Shown: positions 8,555 to 16,770 of the stretch, piece by piece
Layout: each line of letters begins with the position of its first letter
Position numbering within the stretch: the stretch's first letter is position 1
NCBI RefSeq assembly: GCF_024437745.1
Contig: NZ_JANFNY010000003.1
Span: 61,951 to 125,950, forward strand
Length of the DNA: 64,000 nt
DNA from: Roseomonas sp. GC11
Lineage (GTDB): Bacteria > Pseudomonadota > Alphaproteobacteria > Acetobacterales > Acetobacteraceae
Direction: 5' to 3'
Notes under the pieces: generated by a model
The model's database searches: none
Told to the model about the DNA's origin: nothing
Seen by the model: the letters and a program-made list of their open reading frames with translations, nothing else
Position numbers and translations under genes: made by a program

Positions 8555-9670
8555 ATGGAACAGGATGCCAGCAAGTTCCCCCCCGGGCCGCCGCCGGTGG
8601 AAGCCACCCGGCGCGGCGTGCTGAAGGCAGGCGGCACGGGGCTGGCCGCCCTGGGCGCCACCACCCTGGGTGCCACCACCCTGCTTTCCCCCACCCCGGC
8701 AAAGGCGCAGGGCATGACACAGGACTGGGACAAGGTCTTCCCCCGCAGCGAGAAGGTGGCGCACCAGAAGGTCCGCTTCCGCAACCGCTACGGCATCACC
8801 CTGGCGGGCGACCTCTACACGCCGCGCAACCCGCCCGCCGCGCGGCTGCCGGCGCTGGTCGTCTGCGGCCCCTTCGGCGCCGTCAAGGAGCAGTCCTCCG
8901 GCCTCTACGCGCAGACCATGGCGGAGCGTGGCTTCATCGCCCTCGCCTTCGATCCCTCCTATACCGGTGAAAGCGGCGGCGAGCCACGCGACATCGCCTC
9001 GCCCGACATCAATACCGAGGATGTCAGCGCGGCGGTGGACCATCTCGGCCTCCTGCCCGCCGCCGACCGTGAGCGCATCGGCGTCATCGGCATCTGCGGC
9101 TGGGGCGGCATGGCGCTGAACGCCGTGGCGGTGGACAAGCGCGTCAAGGCCGTCGTCGCCAGCACCATGTATGACATGACCCGCGTCATGTCGAAGGGCT
9201 ACAATGACAGCGTGACCCTGGAACAGCGCAGCGCGACGCTGGAGCAGCTCAGCCGCCAGCGCTGGCAGGATGCGGAGCGGGGCAGCCCGGCCCATGGCCC
9301 CGTCATGAACGAGCTGAAGGGCGGCGAGCCGCAATTCCTGGTCGACTACCACGACTACTACCGCACCCCGCGCGGCTTCCACCCGCGCTCCGTCAATTCG
9401 AACGGCTCGTGGTCGCTCACCACCCCGCTCTCCTTCATGAACATGCCGATCCTGCGCTACATCGCGGAAATCTCGCCCCGCCCGGTGCTCTTCATCCATG
9501 GCGAGAAGGCGCATTCGCGCTATTTCAGCGAAACGGCCTATGCCGCGGCGGCGGAACCCAAGGAACTGCTGATCATCCCCGGCGCCAACCATGTCGATCT
9601 GTATGACCGCGCCTCGGTGATCCCCTTCGACAGGATCCAGTCCTTCTTCACGCAGCATCTCGGCGCCTGA
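8555..9670 (+). CDS. Exported alpha/beta hydrolase, YcjY-like, with cysteine at the nucleophile elbow
   Basis: A 371-residue protein. The leader has a twin-arginine look (TRRGVLKAGGTGLAALG) and contains a tandem GATTLGATTLL repeat. Mature part: KVRFRNRYGITLAGDLYTP, LVVCGPFGAVKEQSSGLYA, FDPSYTGESGGEPR, the elbow IGICGWGGMALNA, and a late HVDLYD with the probable catalytic His. The elbow carries Cys where most hydrolases have Ser, as in dienelactone hydrolases and YcjY-type proteins. AAGGAG at 8541-8546 fixes the ATG at 8555, although the frame is open from 8414. Substrate unknown; periplasmic ester or lactone cleavage is plausible. Confidence 0.85.
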   Translation: MEQDASKFPPGPPPVEATRRGVLKAGGTGLAALGATTLGATTLLSPTPAKAQGMTQDWDKVFPRSEKVAHQKVRFRNRYGITLAGDLYTPRNPPAARLPALVVCGPFGAVKEQSSGLYAQTMAERGFIALAFDPSYTGESGGEPRDIASPDINTEDVSAAVDHLGLLPAADRERIGVIGICGWGGMALNAVAVDKRVKAVVASTMYDMTRVMSKGYNDSVTLEQRSATLEQLSRQRWQDAERGSPAHGPVMNELKGGEPQFLVDYHDYYRTPRGFHPRSVNSNGSWSLTTPLSFMNMPILRYIAEISPRPVLFIHGEKAHSRYFSETAYAAAAEPKELLIIPGANHVDLYDRASVIPFDRIQSFFTQHLGA

Positions 9671-9683
9671 AGGGGGCGCGGCG

Positions 9684-10370
9684 TCATTCCGGCCCGGCGC
9701 GCGGGGCGGGGTCCTGGGCGTGCAGCGCCTGGCGCAGGCGCTCATTCTCCCGCCGCAGCGCCGCGAGCTCCTCGCGCACGGGGCGGAGCACCCCCTCCAG
9801 CTCCGCCTGCGTGAGGCGCGGGGTGATGTGCTGCGGGCAATTCCAGTCGAAAGCCTCGACCGTGATGAGGGCGAGGCGCTCGACCCGCCCGGGATAGCCG
9901 GCCACGGCCAGCCGCTCCCGCAGGGCCTCATCGGCGGCGGCATCGATGAGGCGCATCCGGCCGAAGATCTTCAGGCGCTGCCGGTGCGCGTAATCCATCA
10001 GGAACAGCGAGACGCGGCCATCCGCCTGGACATTGCCGGTGGTGATGTACTGCCGGTTGCCGCGCAGATCGGCAAAGCCCAGCATCCCGTCCTCCAGGAT
10101 CCGGAGAAAGCCGGGCGGCCCGCCGCGATACTGCACATAGGGCCAGCCGGTCTGCGAGACGCTGGCGAGGTAAAAGCCATCGCGCGCCGCGATGAAGGCG
10201 CGTTCGGGCGCCCCGAGGGGCTGGCGCGGATCCTCCCTTCCCGGCTCAGGGCCCGCGAAGGCCCCGCCCTCCTGCACGCCCCCCTGCGTCCACCGCGCCA
10301 CACCGCCGCCATGCGCGCGCGCGGCGGCGACGGAGGGGGTGGTGGCGATCTCCAGATACCGGCTGCTCAT
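9684..10370 (-). CDS. Pyridoxamine 5'-phosphate oxidase family protein (PPOX-type flavoprotein)
   Basis: A 228-residue protein with a split-barrel flavin fold: RAFIAARDGFYLASVSQTGWPYVQYRGGPPGFLRIL, GFADLRGNRQYITTGNV, RVSLFLMDYAHRQRLKIFGRMRL, and a YPGRVERLALITVEAFDWNCPQHI tail. This is the PNPOx-like group of stand-alone flavoproteins annotated as pyridoxamine 5'-phosphate oxidase family, not true PdxH. The C-terminus is a short coiled coil (VREELAALRRENERLRQAL). It lies tail-first behind the MBL hydrolase gene on the same strand, 77 bases downstream. Probable FMN-dependent redox enzyme; substrate unknown. Confidence 0.85.
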   Translation of the reverse strand: MSSRYLEIATTPSVAAARAHGGGVARWTQGGVQEGGAFAGPEPGREDPRQPLGAPERAFIAARDGFYLASVSQTGWPYVQYRGGPPGFLRILEDGMLGFADLRGNRQYITTGNVQADGRVSLFLMDYAHRQRLKIFGRMRLIDAAADEALRERLAVAGYPGRVERLALITVEAFDWNCPQHITPRLTQAELEGVLRPVREELAALRRENERLRQALHAQDPAPRAGPE

Positions 10371-10423
10371 CTCCGCCTCTCCCCGCGCCGCCGCCGGGGA
10401 GCTCCCCCGGCCCGGCGCCCTGC

Positions 10424-10457
10424 CCTGTCCTCAGCCCTGCCCTGTCCTCAGCCCTGC
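10424..10457. repeat. Tandem 17-bp duplication
   Basis: CCTGTCCTCAGCCCTGC occurs twice head to tail (10424-10440 and 10441-10457), overlapping the last codons of the MBL hydrolase gene. The true stop of that gene falls within the second unit. Confidence 0.8.
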
Positions 10458-11473
10458 AAGGCCCAGTCCGCCACCTGCCAGCGCATCCGCCCCCGGTCAG
10501 CGACGATGCGGCCCAGCCCGGGGAAGGGCATATGCGTCGCGGCGATCAGCGCGCCCTCCGCGGCGGCGCGCGGAAAGAAGCGCTCCCGCATCGCCTGCGC
10601 CGCCGCGCGGTCCTGTTCGAATAGGAAGCAGACATCGGTCGCGCCCGGATGCACCACGGGGAAGAGCATGTCGGACACCATGATGAGGCTCTGCCCGCCA
10701 TCCTCGACCCGCACGCCGATATGGCCGGGAGTATGGCCGGTGAGGTCGACGATGGAGAGGCCGCGCAAAATCTCGCGCTCGCCATCGATCGCCTGGAGCC
10801 GGGGGTAGAGGCGCACCAGCTCGGCCGCCATGTCGAAGCTGGGGCGCAGGTAGTCGGGCGCGCCGCTGCGCTTCGCCGGGTCCGTCCAGTGCGCGACGTC
10901 GCGCCGGTCGACATAGAGTTCCGCCCCGGGGTAGTTGTTCCGCCCCTCCACAACCAGCCCGCCCATATGGTCCTGGTGCAGATGCGTCACGATCACCGCG
11001 TCGATCTGCTCCCGCCGCAGGCCGAGCTGGCCGAGCGCCTGCGGCAGCGCGCCGGTCTGCCCGATGGAGCCGGCCGGGCCGGCATCGATCAGGATGCGGC
11101 GCCCCCCTTCCTCGACCAGATACTGGTTGAACAGGAAGCGCACGCCGCCGGGCCGGGCGGTGGACTGCGCGGCCGCGTCCTGCGCGACATCGGCGGCGCT
11201 GCGGCCGGGAAAATAGCTGTACGGCATGTCGGCATAGCCATCCGTCAGGGCCGTCACGGTGAAGCGGCCGATGCGGATCTGCGCCAGCGGCGTGACGCTG
11301 ACCGGGGCCAGGGCCGGGGCCGGGGCCGGGGCCGGGGCTACCGTTCCAGAAACCGTTCCGGAGACCGCTGCCTGGGCCAGGGCGCTGGCGGGCGCGAGCC
11401 CGCCGCCCAGCCCCCCCGCGAGCAGGCCAAGGGGAAGGCCACGGACCCAGGCACGGCGGGAGATGTGAGGCAT
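10448..11473 (-). CDS. Secreted MBL-fold metallo-hydrolase
   Basis: A 341-residue protein with a twin-arginine-type leader (SRRAWVRGLPLGLLAGGLGGGLAPASALAQA). A low-complexity linker follows, with (AP)n encoded by GGGGCC-type hexamer repeats at about 11304-11340. The catalytic domain has HLHQDHMGG (zinc site, residues about 161-169), GHTPGHIG, SDMLFP and a final ATHMPFPGLG. The layout is like the AttM/quorum-quenching lactonase and methyl-parathion-hydrolase branch. It may hydrolyse a lactone or ester in the periplasm. It is divergent from a LysR gene, which is the obvious candidate regulator. Confidence 0.88.
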   Translation of the reverse strand: MPHISRRAWVRGLPLGLLAGGLGGGLAPASALAQAAVSGTVSGTVAPAPAPAPALAPVSVTPLAQIRIGRFTVTALTDGYADMPYSYFPGRSAADVAQDAAAQSTARPGGVRFLFNQYLVEEGGRRILIDAGPAGSIGQTGALPQALGQLGLRREQIDAVIVTHLHQDHMGGLVVEGRNNYPGAELYVDRRDVAHWTDPAKRSGAPDYLRPSFDMAAELVRLYPRLQAIDGEREILRGLSIVDLTGHTPGHIGVRVEDGGQSLIMVSDMLFPVVHPGATDVCFLFEQDRAAAQAMRERFFPRAAAEGALIAATHMPFPGLGRIVADRGRMRWQVADWALQG

Positions 11474-11530
11474 GACACCCTCCTCTGGTCATGGGAATGC
11501 GGCGGAGGGCCAGGACGGCCTGCCCACCAT

Positions 11531-11541
11531 AGCGTGACGCT
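11531..11541. promoter_or_regulatory. Short dyad in the MBL/LysR divergent promoter
   Basis: AGCGTGACGCT (AGCGT-G-ACGCT) is a perfect dyad centred in the 137-bp gap between the two divergent genes, where a LysR protein would be expected to bind. Confidence 0.35.
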
Positions 11542-11610
11542 AATGAGCCGGCGTTTGTGGGAGTATCCCGCCCTTGCGGGAGCGAGCCTCCCGCTTTCCG
11601 GGAGGATGCG

Positions 11611-12525
11611 ATGGACCGGCTGGACGCGATGGCGGTGCTGCTGGCGGTGGTCGAGGCGGGCAGCCTCTCGGCGGGGGCGCGGCGGCTGGGCGCCCCCCTG
11701 GCCACGGTCAGCCGCAAGGTCGCCGAGCTGGAGCGGCATCTGGGCGCGCGCCTCCTGCTGCGCACCCGGCGGGGCCTGGGGCTGACGGAGGAGGGCCGCG
11801 CCTTCGTCGCCGCCTCGCGCCGCATCCTGGAGGAGGTGGAGGCGGCGGAGCGCGAGGCCGCCGGCCAGCAGGGCGCGCTGCGCGGGGGGCTGCATGTGAC
11901 CGCGCCGGTCGCCTTCGGCGAGCGCCATCTCCTGCCCATCGCGCTCGGCTTCCTGCGGGAGCAGCCGGAGATCGACCTGCGCCTGTCCCTGGTCGACCGG
12001 CCGATCAGCCTGGTGGAGGAGCATGTCGATGTGGCCCTGCGGATCGGCCATCTGGCGGACAGCGCGCTGATCGCGACGCGGGTGGGCCAGGTGCGCCGGG
12101 TGATCTGCGCGAGCCCCGCCTATCTCGCCCGCCGCGGCATGCCACGCCAGCCGGATGATCTGGCCGGGCATGACGGCATCAGCTTCCAGGGCTTCGCCAC
12201 GGCGCCGGAATGGCGCTACCGGGGGGACAGCGCGGCCTTCGCGGTCGAGCCGCATCCGAAGCTCGCGGTGAACACGACGGAGGCGGCCATCCAGGCGGCG
12301 CTGTCGGGGCTCGGCATCCTTCGCGTGCTGTCCTACCAGGTGTCGGAGGAATTGCGGTCGGGCCGGCTGCTGGCCCTGCTGCCGGATTTCGCGCCCGCGC
12401 CGCTGCCGGTGCATCTGCTCCACGCGCCGGCCGGCCCGCCGGCGCTCAAGCTCCGGCGCTTCCTCGACTGGGCCGTGCCGCGCCTGCGCGCGCGCATGGC
12501 CGGCCTCCCCGCCGGCGGGCCGTGA
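11611..12525 (+). CDS. LysR family transcriptional regulator (CrgA/DhcR-like)
   Basis: A 304-residue regulator. The N-terminal winged helix is clear (MDRLDAMAVLLAVVEAGSLSAGARRLGAPLATVSRKVAELE, written here as separate parts: DRLDAMAVLLAVVEAG, SLSAGARRLGAPLATVSRKV). The effector domain follows with LPIALGFLREQPEIDLRL and DVALRIGHLADSALIATRVG, typical of the CrgA branch. GGAGG at 11601 fixes the ATG at 11611; an upstream GTG-type extension is unlikely. It probably controls the divergent MBL hydrolase gene. Confidence 0.9.
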   Translation: MDRLDAMAVLLAVVEAGSLSAGARRLGAPLATVSRKVAELERHLGARLLLRTRRGLGLTEEGRAFVAASRRILEEVEAAEREAAGQQGALRGGLHVTAPVAFGERHLLPIALGFLREQPEIDLRLSLVDRPISLVEEHVDVALRIGHLADSALIATRVGQVRRVICASPAYLARRGMPRQPDDLAGHDGISFQGFATAPEWRYRGDSAAFAVEPHPKLAVNTTEAAIQAALSGLGILRVLSYQVSEELRSGRLLALLPDFAPAPLPVHLLHAPAGPPALKLRRFLDWAVPRLRARMAGLPAGGP

Positions 12526-12537
12526 AGGGGCCGCGCC

Positions 12538-13209
12538 TCACGCCGGCGCCGCCTGCCGCAGCGAGAACACCTGCGTGCAGAAGACGGGCTCTTCCTCCCC
12601 GGCGCCGAGCGCGGCGAAAGCCCGCCGGTGCCGCTCCAGCACGCGGCGCAGCGTGGCCGCGTCCGTGGCCTCGACCAGCAGCAGGCCGGGGAAGCTCGCA
12701 TCGCCGCCGCGCAGCGCCTTCTCATTCGTCGGCACGGCGGACCCCTCGCGGTCGACTTCGAGCAGCCGCGCGGCGCAGACGCGATCCTCCGCCGCCAGGG
12801 CGTCCAGCAGGGGCTCCACCCCGCCGGGCGGCTGGCCGAGGGGCACGGGCAGAGGCAGGGGCAGGGGCAGGGGCAGCAGATGCCCGCCGCCGCCGGTGCC
12901 ACGGCCGGCGCGGATCTCTCCGCCGCCCCGGGCGAAATTGCGCAGCCCCGGCATGATGCGCCGGGACCAGGGCGTCGGCGCGTTCAGCCGGGCGAGATAG
13001 GCCGGGCTGACCAGCACCGCGGCGGCGGCGAGGTCGTAGAGGATCAGGTAGCGGCAGGCCTCCGGCAGGCTGGCGCGGAAGACCCGCACCGCCTCGAAGC
13101 CGGGAATGCCCAGCCGCTCCGCCGTGTGTTCGCGCGTCAGCCAGTGCAGGTAATCCGTCTCCTGCTCCGGCGCCACATCGCTCCAGATGGCGAGCATCGC
13201 GGGGGTCAT
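12538..13209 (-). CDS. Hypothetical protein, duplicated dimeric alpha-beta barrel-like (EthD/DUF4286 type)
   Basis: A 223-residue soluble protein. The first half resembles small ferredoxin-like barrels (MLAIWSDVAPEQETDYLHWLTREHTAERLGIPGFEAVRVFRA). To respect length limits, its keys are the W-x-x-REH and GFEAVRVFR motifs. The second half repeats the pattern weakly (LLLVEATDAATLRRVLERH). Between them is an LPLPLPLPLPVPL stretch encoded by a GGGGCA hexamer repeat at 12839-12880. It shares strand with, and lies 12 bases downstream of, the Bug binding-protein gene, so it is probably in that operon. No catalytic function can be assigned. Confidence 0.6.
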   Translation of the reverse strand: MTPAMLAIWSDVAPEQETDYLHWLTREHTAERLGIPGFEAVRVFRASLPEACRYLILYDLAAAAVLVSPAYLARLNAPTPWSRRIMPGLRNFARGGGEIRAGRGTGGGGHLLPLPLPLPLPVPLGQPPGGVEPLLDALAAEDRVCAARLLEVDREGSAVPTNEKALRGGDASFPGLLLVEATDAATLRRVLERHRRAFAALGAGEEEPVFCTQVFSLRQAAPA

Positions 13210-13221
13210 GCGGCCGCGCCC

Positions 13222-14259
13222 CTATTCCATCCGGATGTTGCGGCGGCGGATCAGCTCGCCCCAGCGCCGGGCTTCCTCCGCCTGATAGGGCGGAAAGGCC
13301 TCGGCGGTGCCGGCATAGATGTCGATCGCGGCGGCCTCGAAACGCACCCTGACCTCCGGCAGGGCCAGGATCTCGCGGGCCGAGGCGGAAAGCTGCCGCA
13401 CGATCTCGGGCGGCGAGCCCGCCGGGGCGAAGAAGCCGAAATCATTGGTGGCGCGGTAGCCGGCCAGCCCGCATTCGGCGAGGGTCGGCACCTGCGGCAC
13501 CTGCGGGCTGCGCTCCGGGCTCGTCACCGCCAGGGCGCGCAGCTCGCCGGACTGGATATAGGGAATGGCCGTCACGGTATCGATGAAGCCGAGCTGCGCC
13601 TCCCGCGCGATGACCGCCTGCACCTGCAGCCCGCCCGAGCGGTAGGCGACATGCAGCATCTCCGTCCCCGACATGTCGAGCATCAGCTCCGGCGCCAGAT
13701 GGGCGATCGTGCCCGCCCCGGCCGAGGCATAGCTGAGCCTGCCCGGCTGCGCCCTCGCCGCCGCGACCAGGCCGGCATAGTCCCGGATGGGGCTCGACGC
13801 ATGGACGCAGACAAACATGGCATTGCCCGCCAGCAGGCTGATCGGCGCGAAGCCCTTCTCGCTGTCATAGGGCAGCTTCTCGAAGAGGAAGGGCGCCAGG
13901 GCGAAGGTGCCGGTGGGCGAGACGCCGAGGGTATAGCCATCGGGCCGCGCGCGGGCCACGGCGCCATGGCCCAGCGTGCCGCTGCCGCCCGCGCGGTTCT
14001 CCACCACGAAACTGCCGTTCAGCCGGGCCGAGAGATGCTGCGCCAGCAGGCGCGCCACGAAATCGGTCGAGCCGCCCGGCGCGAAGGGCACGATGACCGT
14101 GACGGGCCGGTTCGGATATCCCGGGGCCGGGGTTTGCGCCCGGGCGGCGCGGCCGGCCGCCAGCGGCAGCGCGCCCAGCCCCGCCACAAGCCCCGCCGAG
14201 AGCCCCGCCAGCAGCGCGCGGCGGCGGAGCGCCGGCGCCTCTTCTGTCGCATCCCGCAT
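13222..14259 (-). CDS. Tripartite tricarboxylate transporter (Bug) substrate-binding protein
   Basis: A 345-residue periplasmic protein with an RR-containing leader (RRRALLAGLSAGLVAGLGALPLAAG). It then shows the Bug family marks: YPNRPVTVIVPFAPGGSTDF, VVENRAGGSGTLGHGAVARARPDGYTLG, and LSYASAGAGTIAHLAPELM. No TctA/TctB membrane genes accompany it, which is common for Bug proteins in Alpha- and Betaproteobacteria. The upstream neighbour is an AroQ-like gene; the pairing suggests uptake of a carboxylated ring or an organic acid handled by that enzyme, but this is inference. Confidence 0.9.
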   Translation of the reverse strand: MRDATEEAPALRRRALLAGLSAGLVAGLGALPLAAGRAARAQTPAPGYPNRPVTVIVPFAPGGSTDFVARLLAQHLSARLNGSFVVENRAGGSGTLGHGAVARARPDGYTLGVSPTGTFALAPFLFEKLPYDSEKGFAPISLLAGNAMFVCVHASSPIRDYAGLVAAARAQPGRLSYASAGAGTIAHLAPELMLDMSGTEMLHVAYRSGGLQVQAVIAREAQLGFIDTVTAIPYIQSGELRALAVTSPERSPQVPQVPTLAECGLAGYRATNDFGFFAPAGSPPEIVRQLSASAREILALPEVRVRFEAAAIDIYAGTAEAFPPYQAEEARRWGELIRRRNIRME

Positions 14260-14345
14260 GGTTTTTCCTCCCTGGTGTCGTCTTCTGGTCTTGCGTCTTG
14301 TGGTTTTGCGTCTTGTGGTTTTGCCGGGGCCTGGCCGTGGCCGCC

Positions 14346-14813
14346 TCAGGCCAGCAGCTCCTGCATCGCCCGGATGGCCGTGGCATAGCCGCGGGCCCCG
14401 AGCCCGGCGATGACCGCCGTGGCCACGGTGGAGACGAGCGAGCGGTGATAGACCGCCTCCCGCCGGTGGATGTTCGAGATGTGCAGCTCGATGACGGGGC
14501 GGCCGAACATCTTCAGCGCATCGAGCACGGGGATGGAGGTGAAGCTCAGCCCGGCGGGGTTGATGACGAGGCCGGCGGCATCGCCATCCGTCGCCTCATG
14601 GATCCACTCCACCAGCTGCCCTTCCCAATTGGTCTGCCGGAACACCACCGTGTCGGCGCCCGCCGCCGCGCGGCACAGGGCTTCCACCTCGGCCAGGGTG
14701 GTGTGGCCGTAGATGTCCGGCTCGCGCCGGCCGAGGCGGTTCAGGTTCGGGCCGTTCAGGACATGGATGCAGCGGCTCACCGGGGCGGCATCCCGGCCGG
14801 GCTTGGGTGACAC
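14346..14813 (-). CDS. Type II 3-dehydroquinate dehydratase-like protein (divergent AroQ)
   Basis: The 155-residue form starts at GTG 14813, which has GAGGGGAG eight bases upstream; ATG 14840 is an alternative. Family marks: VLNGPNLNRLGRREPDIYG with the catalytic Tyr, NWEGQLVEWIHEA, INPAGLSFTS, ELHISNIHRRE with the acid His, and GLGARGY. The position normally occupied by His in the THTS motif is Phe here (SFTS), so this is a divergent branch. Type II enzymes make 3-dehydroshikimate in the shikimate or quinate pathway. The neighbours (Bug binding protein, GntR) point to a catabolic role; a Fur-like box upstream would alternatively link it to DHB supply. Confidence 0.75.
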   Translation of the reverse strand: MSPKPGRDAAPVSRCIHVLNGPNLNRLGRREPDIYGHTTLAEVEALCRAAAGADTVVFRQTNWEGQLVEWIHEATDGDAAGLVINPAGLSFTSIPVLDALKMFGRPVIELHISNIHRREAVYHRSLVSTVATAVIAGLGARGYATAIRAMQELLA

Positions 14814-14867
14814 GGCGTTTTCTCCCCTCTTCGCCGCCATCTCGGCGCAGGTGGAGGAGGGAGTCAA

Positions 14868-14899
14868 CCGATATGATGATAATCATCGGATGATATCGG
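14868..14899. promoter_or_regulatory. Palindromic operator region between aroQ-like and GntR genes, with Fur-like core
   Basis: CCGATAT (14868-14874) and ATATCGG (14893-14899) form a perfect inverted repeat. Inside, TATGATGATAATCATCGGA (14872-14890) matches the classical E. coli Fur box at 13 of 19 positions by my count. Either the divergent GntR protein or Fur could bind here; the outer dyad is more like a GntR-family operator. Confidence 0.5.
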
Positions 14900-14973
14900 A
14901 AAAAACGGATATTTGACGCCATGCCCGGCTGGTGAAACTCTGCGCGCCTGTGACCCCCGGCCCCGGAGACGAG

Positions 14974-15717
14974 ATGGAGGACAGTTCGGTCGGCGAAGCC
15001 GCCTATCGCCGCATCCGCGCGGATATCGTCTTTGGCCGCCTCGCCCCCGGGCAGCGGCTCGGCCTGGACTGGATGCGCGAGACCTATGGCACCAGCATCA
15101 GCACCCTGCGGGAGCTGCTGAACCGCCTGGCCTCGGAGGAGCTGGTGGTGGCCGAGGGCCAGCGCGGCTTCGAGGTCGCGCCCGTCTCCACCGCGGAGTT
15201 TCAGGAGGTGGCGGCGCTGCGGCTGCTGCTGGAGGCGCATGCGCTGGAACATGCCTTCGCCGCCGGCGGGCTCGACTGGGAGGGCGGCGTGGTGTCGGCC
15301 CACCACAAGCTGGCGGCCCTGGAGCGCAGCCTGCTGGCGGGCGAGGCGGCCGATGCGGCCCTGTGGAAGCGCTATGACTGGGAGTTCCACCACGCCCTGA
15401 TCGCGGCCTGCGGTTCGCGCACCCTGCTGCGGGCGCACATGGCCGCCTATGACCGCTACCTGCGCTACCAGATGGTCGCCGTGGTCTTCCGGGGGGAGGT
15501 GGCGGCGGCCGAGCACCGCCGGCTGCTCGAGGCGGCCCTGGCGCGCGATGCCACGACGGCCCGCGCGGTGCTGCGGGCGCATATCGATGGCTGCGTCGCC
15601 CAGGTGCTGGCGGCGGGCGGGCTGGACGCCTTCACCACGCCGCCGCCATCGCGCGCCGGGCAGGCGGCCGGGAAGGGCGCGGCACCCCGCGCCAGGGCCG
15701 CGCGGCGCGCGGGATGA
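14974..15717 (+). CDS. GntR family regulator, FadR subfamily (FCD domain)
   Basis: A 247-residue regulator. The N-terminal winged helix reads AYRRIRADIVFGRLAPGQRLGLDWM, then TYGTSISTLRELLNRL and RGFEVAPVS. The C-terminal FCD domain has RLLLEAHALEHAF, YDWEFHHALIAACGS and EHRRLLEAALARDATTARAVLRAHI, with the metal-binding His pattern. The ATG at 14974 follows GGAGACGAG; the frame opens at a GTG 42 bases earlier. Divergent from the aroQ-like gene, across a palindromic operator it probably binds. FCD proteins usually sense the small organic acid of the adjacent pathway. Confidence 0.9.
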   Translation: MEDSSVGEAAYRRIRADIVFGRLAPGQRLGLDWMRETYGTSISTLRELLNRLASEELVVAEGQRGFEVAPVSTAEFQEVAALRLLLEAHALEHAFAAGGLDWEGGVVSAHHKLAALERSLLAGEAADAALWKRYDWEFHHALIAACGSRTLLRAHMAAYDRYLRYQMVAVVFRGEVAAAEHRRLLEAALARDATTARAVLRAHIDGCVAQVLAAGGLDAFTTPPPSRAGQAAGKGAAPRARAARRAG

Positions 15718-15750
15718 GCCGCCGGGGCGGCGGCGACAGGAGAGGATGCC

Positions 15751-16689
15751 GTGAACCACCGCCAGCTTGAGGTGTTCAACGCCGTCATGATCAGCGGCTC
15801 CGCCTCGCGCGCGGCGGAACTGCTGCGGGTCACGCAACCCGCCGTCAGCCGCGCCATCGCCGAGCTGGAGGCGGCCATCGGCTTCGCCCTGTTCGACCGG
15901 GTGCGCGGCCGCCTCGTGCCCACGCCGGAGGGGCAGCTGTTCTTCACCGATGTGCGCGCCAGCTTCATCGGCCTCGACCGGCTGCGGACATCGGCGGCGC
16001 GCATCCGCGATTTCGGCGCCGGCACCCTGCGCATCGCCAGCCTCGCCGCCTATGGCCACACCGTGGTGCCGCGCGCCATCCGCCTCTTCCGTGACCGGCA
16101 CCCGGATATCGCCATCACCTTCCAGATCGCCCTGTCGTCGCAGGTGCGGGACCTGGTGGTGAACGGCAATTTCAGCCTGGGCCTCGCCGCCGATGAGGTG
16201 GATCTCTCCGGCGTCGACCACCGGGTGTTCTCGAGCGGGCGCGCCTGCTGCGTCATGCCGCCGGGCCACCCGCTGGCCAGCCGGGCGGTCATCCGCCCCG
16301 CCGATCTCGACGGCCTTCCCTTCATCGCCCTCTCGGCCGAGGACCGCGCGCGGGCGCGCTTCAACGCCGTGCTGGACGCGGCGGGGTCGCGGCCGAATGT
16401 GGTGGTGGAAACGCCCTTCGCCGCCACGGTCTGCGCGCTGGCGCTGGAGGGGGTGGGGGTGGGGCTGGCGCAGGCCGTCGCGGCGGAGGGCTTCCTGGAG
16501 CGCGGCCTCGTCCTGCGGCCCTTCGAGCCGGAGGTCTATTTCAGGACCTACCTGCTGTTCCGCCCGGACACGCAGAAATCGATCCTGGTGAAGCACCTCG
16601 TCGCCGCCCTGCTGGCGGCGCGCGACCAGGGGGCGGGCAAGGCCACCACCCCGCGCCTCCGCGGCACCGCCTCCACCAGGGCGCGCTAG
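15751..16689 (+). CDS. LysR family transcriptional regulator
   Basis: A 312-residue regulator with a GTG start after GGAGAGG. N-terminal HTH: RQLEVFNAVMISGSASRAAEL, LRVTQPAVSRAIAELEAAIG. Effector domain: GTLRIASLAAYGHTVVPRAI, ISGLALAADEVDL-like loop, and GVGVGLAQAVAAEG. The C-terminus is an unusual basic tail (KATTPRLRGTASTRAR). It follows the GntR gene on the same strand by 33 bases and may be co-transcribed. The target is unknown. Confidence 0.88.
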   Translation: MNHRQLEVFNAVMISGSASRAAELLRVTQPAVSRAIAELEAAIGFALFDRVRGRLVPTPEGQLFFTDVRASFIGLDRLRTSAARIRDFGAGTLRIASLAAYGHTVVPRAIRLFRDRHPDIAITFQIALSSQVRDLVVNGNFSLGLAADEVDLSGVDHRVFSSGRACCVMPPGHPLASRAVIRPADLDGLPFIALSAEDRARARFNAVLDAAGSRPNVVVETPFAATVCALALEGVGVGLAQAVAAEGFLERGLVLRPFEPEVYFRTYLLFRPDTQKSILVKHLVAALLAARDQGAGKATTPRLRGTASTRAR

Positions 16690-16770
16690 GCCCGCCCGGA
16701 AGGGAAAGGCCCCGCGCGGGCGGCGGAATAGGGCGGGGCTGGCCCGGCCCCCAGCGGCGCGCCCGCCCGC

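Noticed and set aside
11304..11340. Possible CRISPR-like or minisatellite array
   Set aside because: It is a simple GGGGCC hexamer run coding Ala-Pro in a linker, with no spacers.
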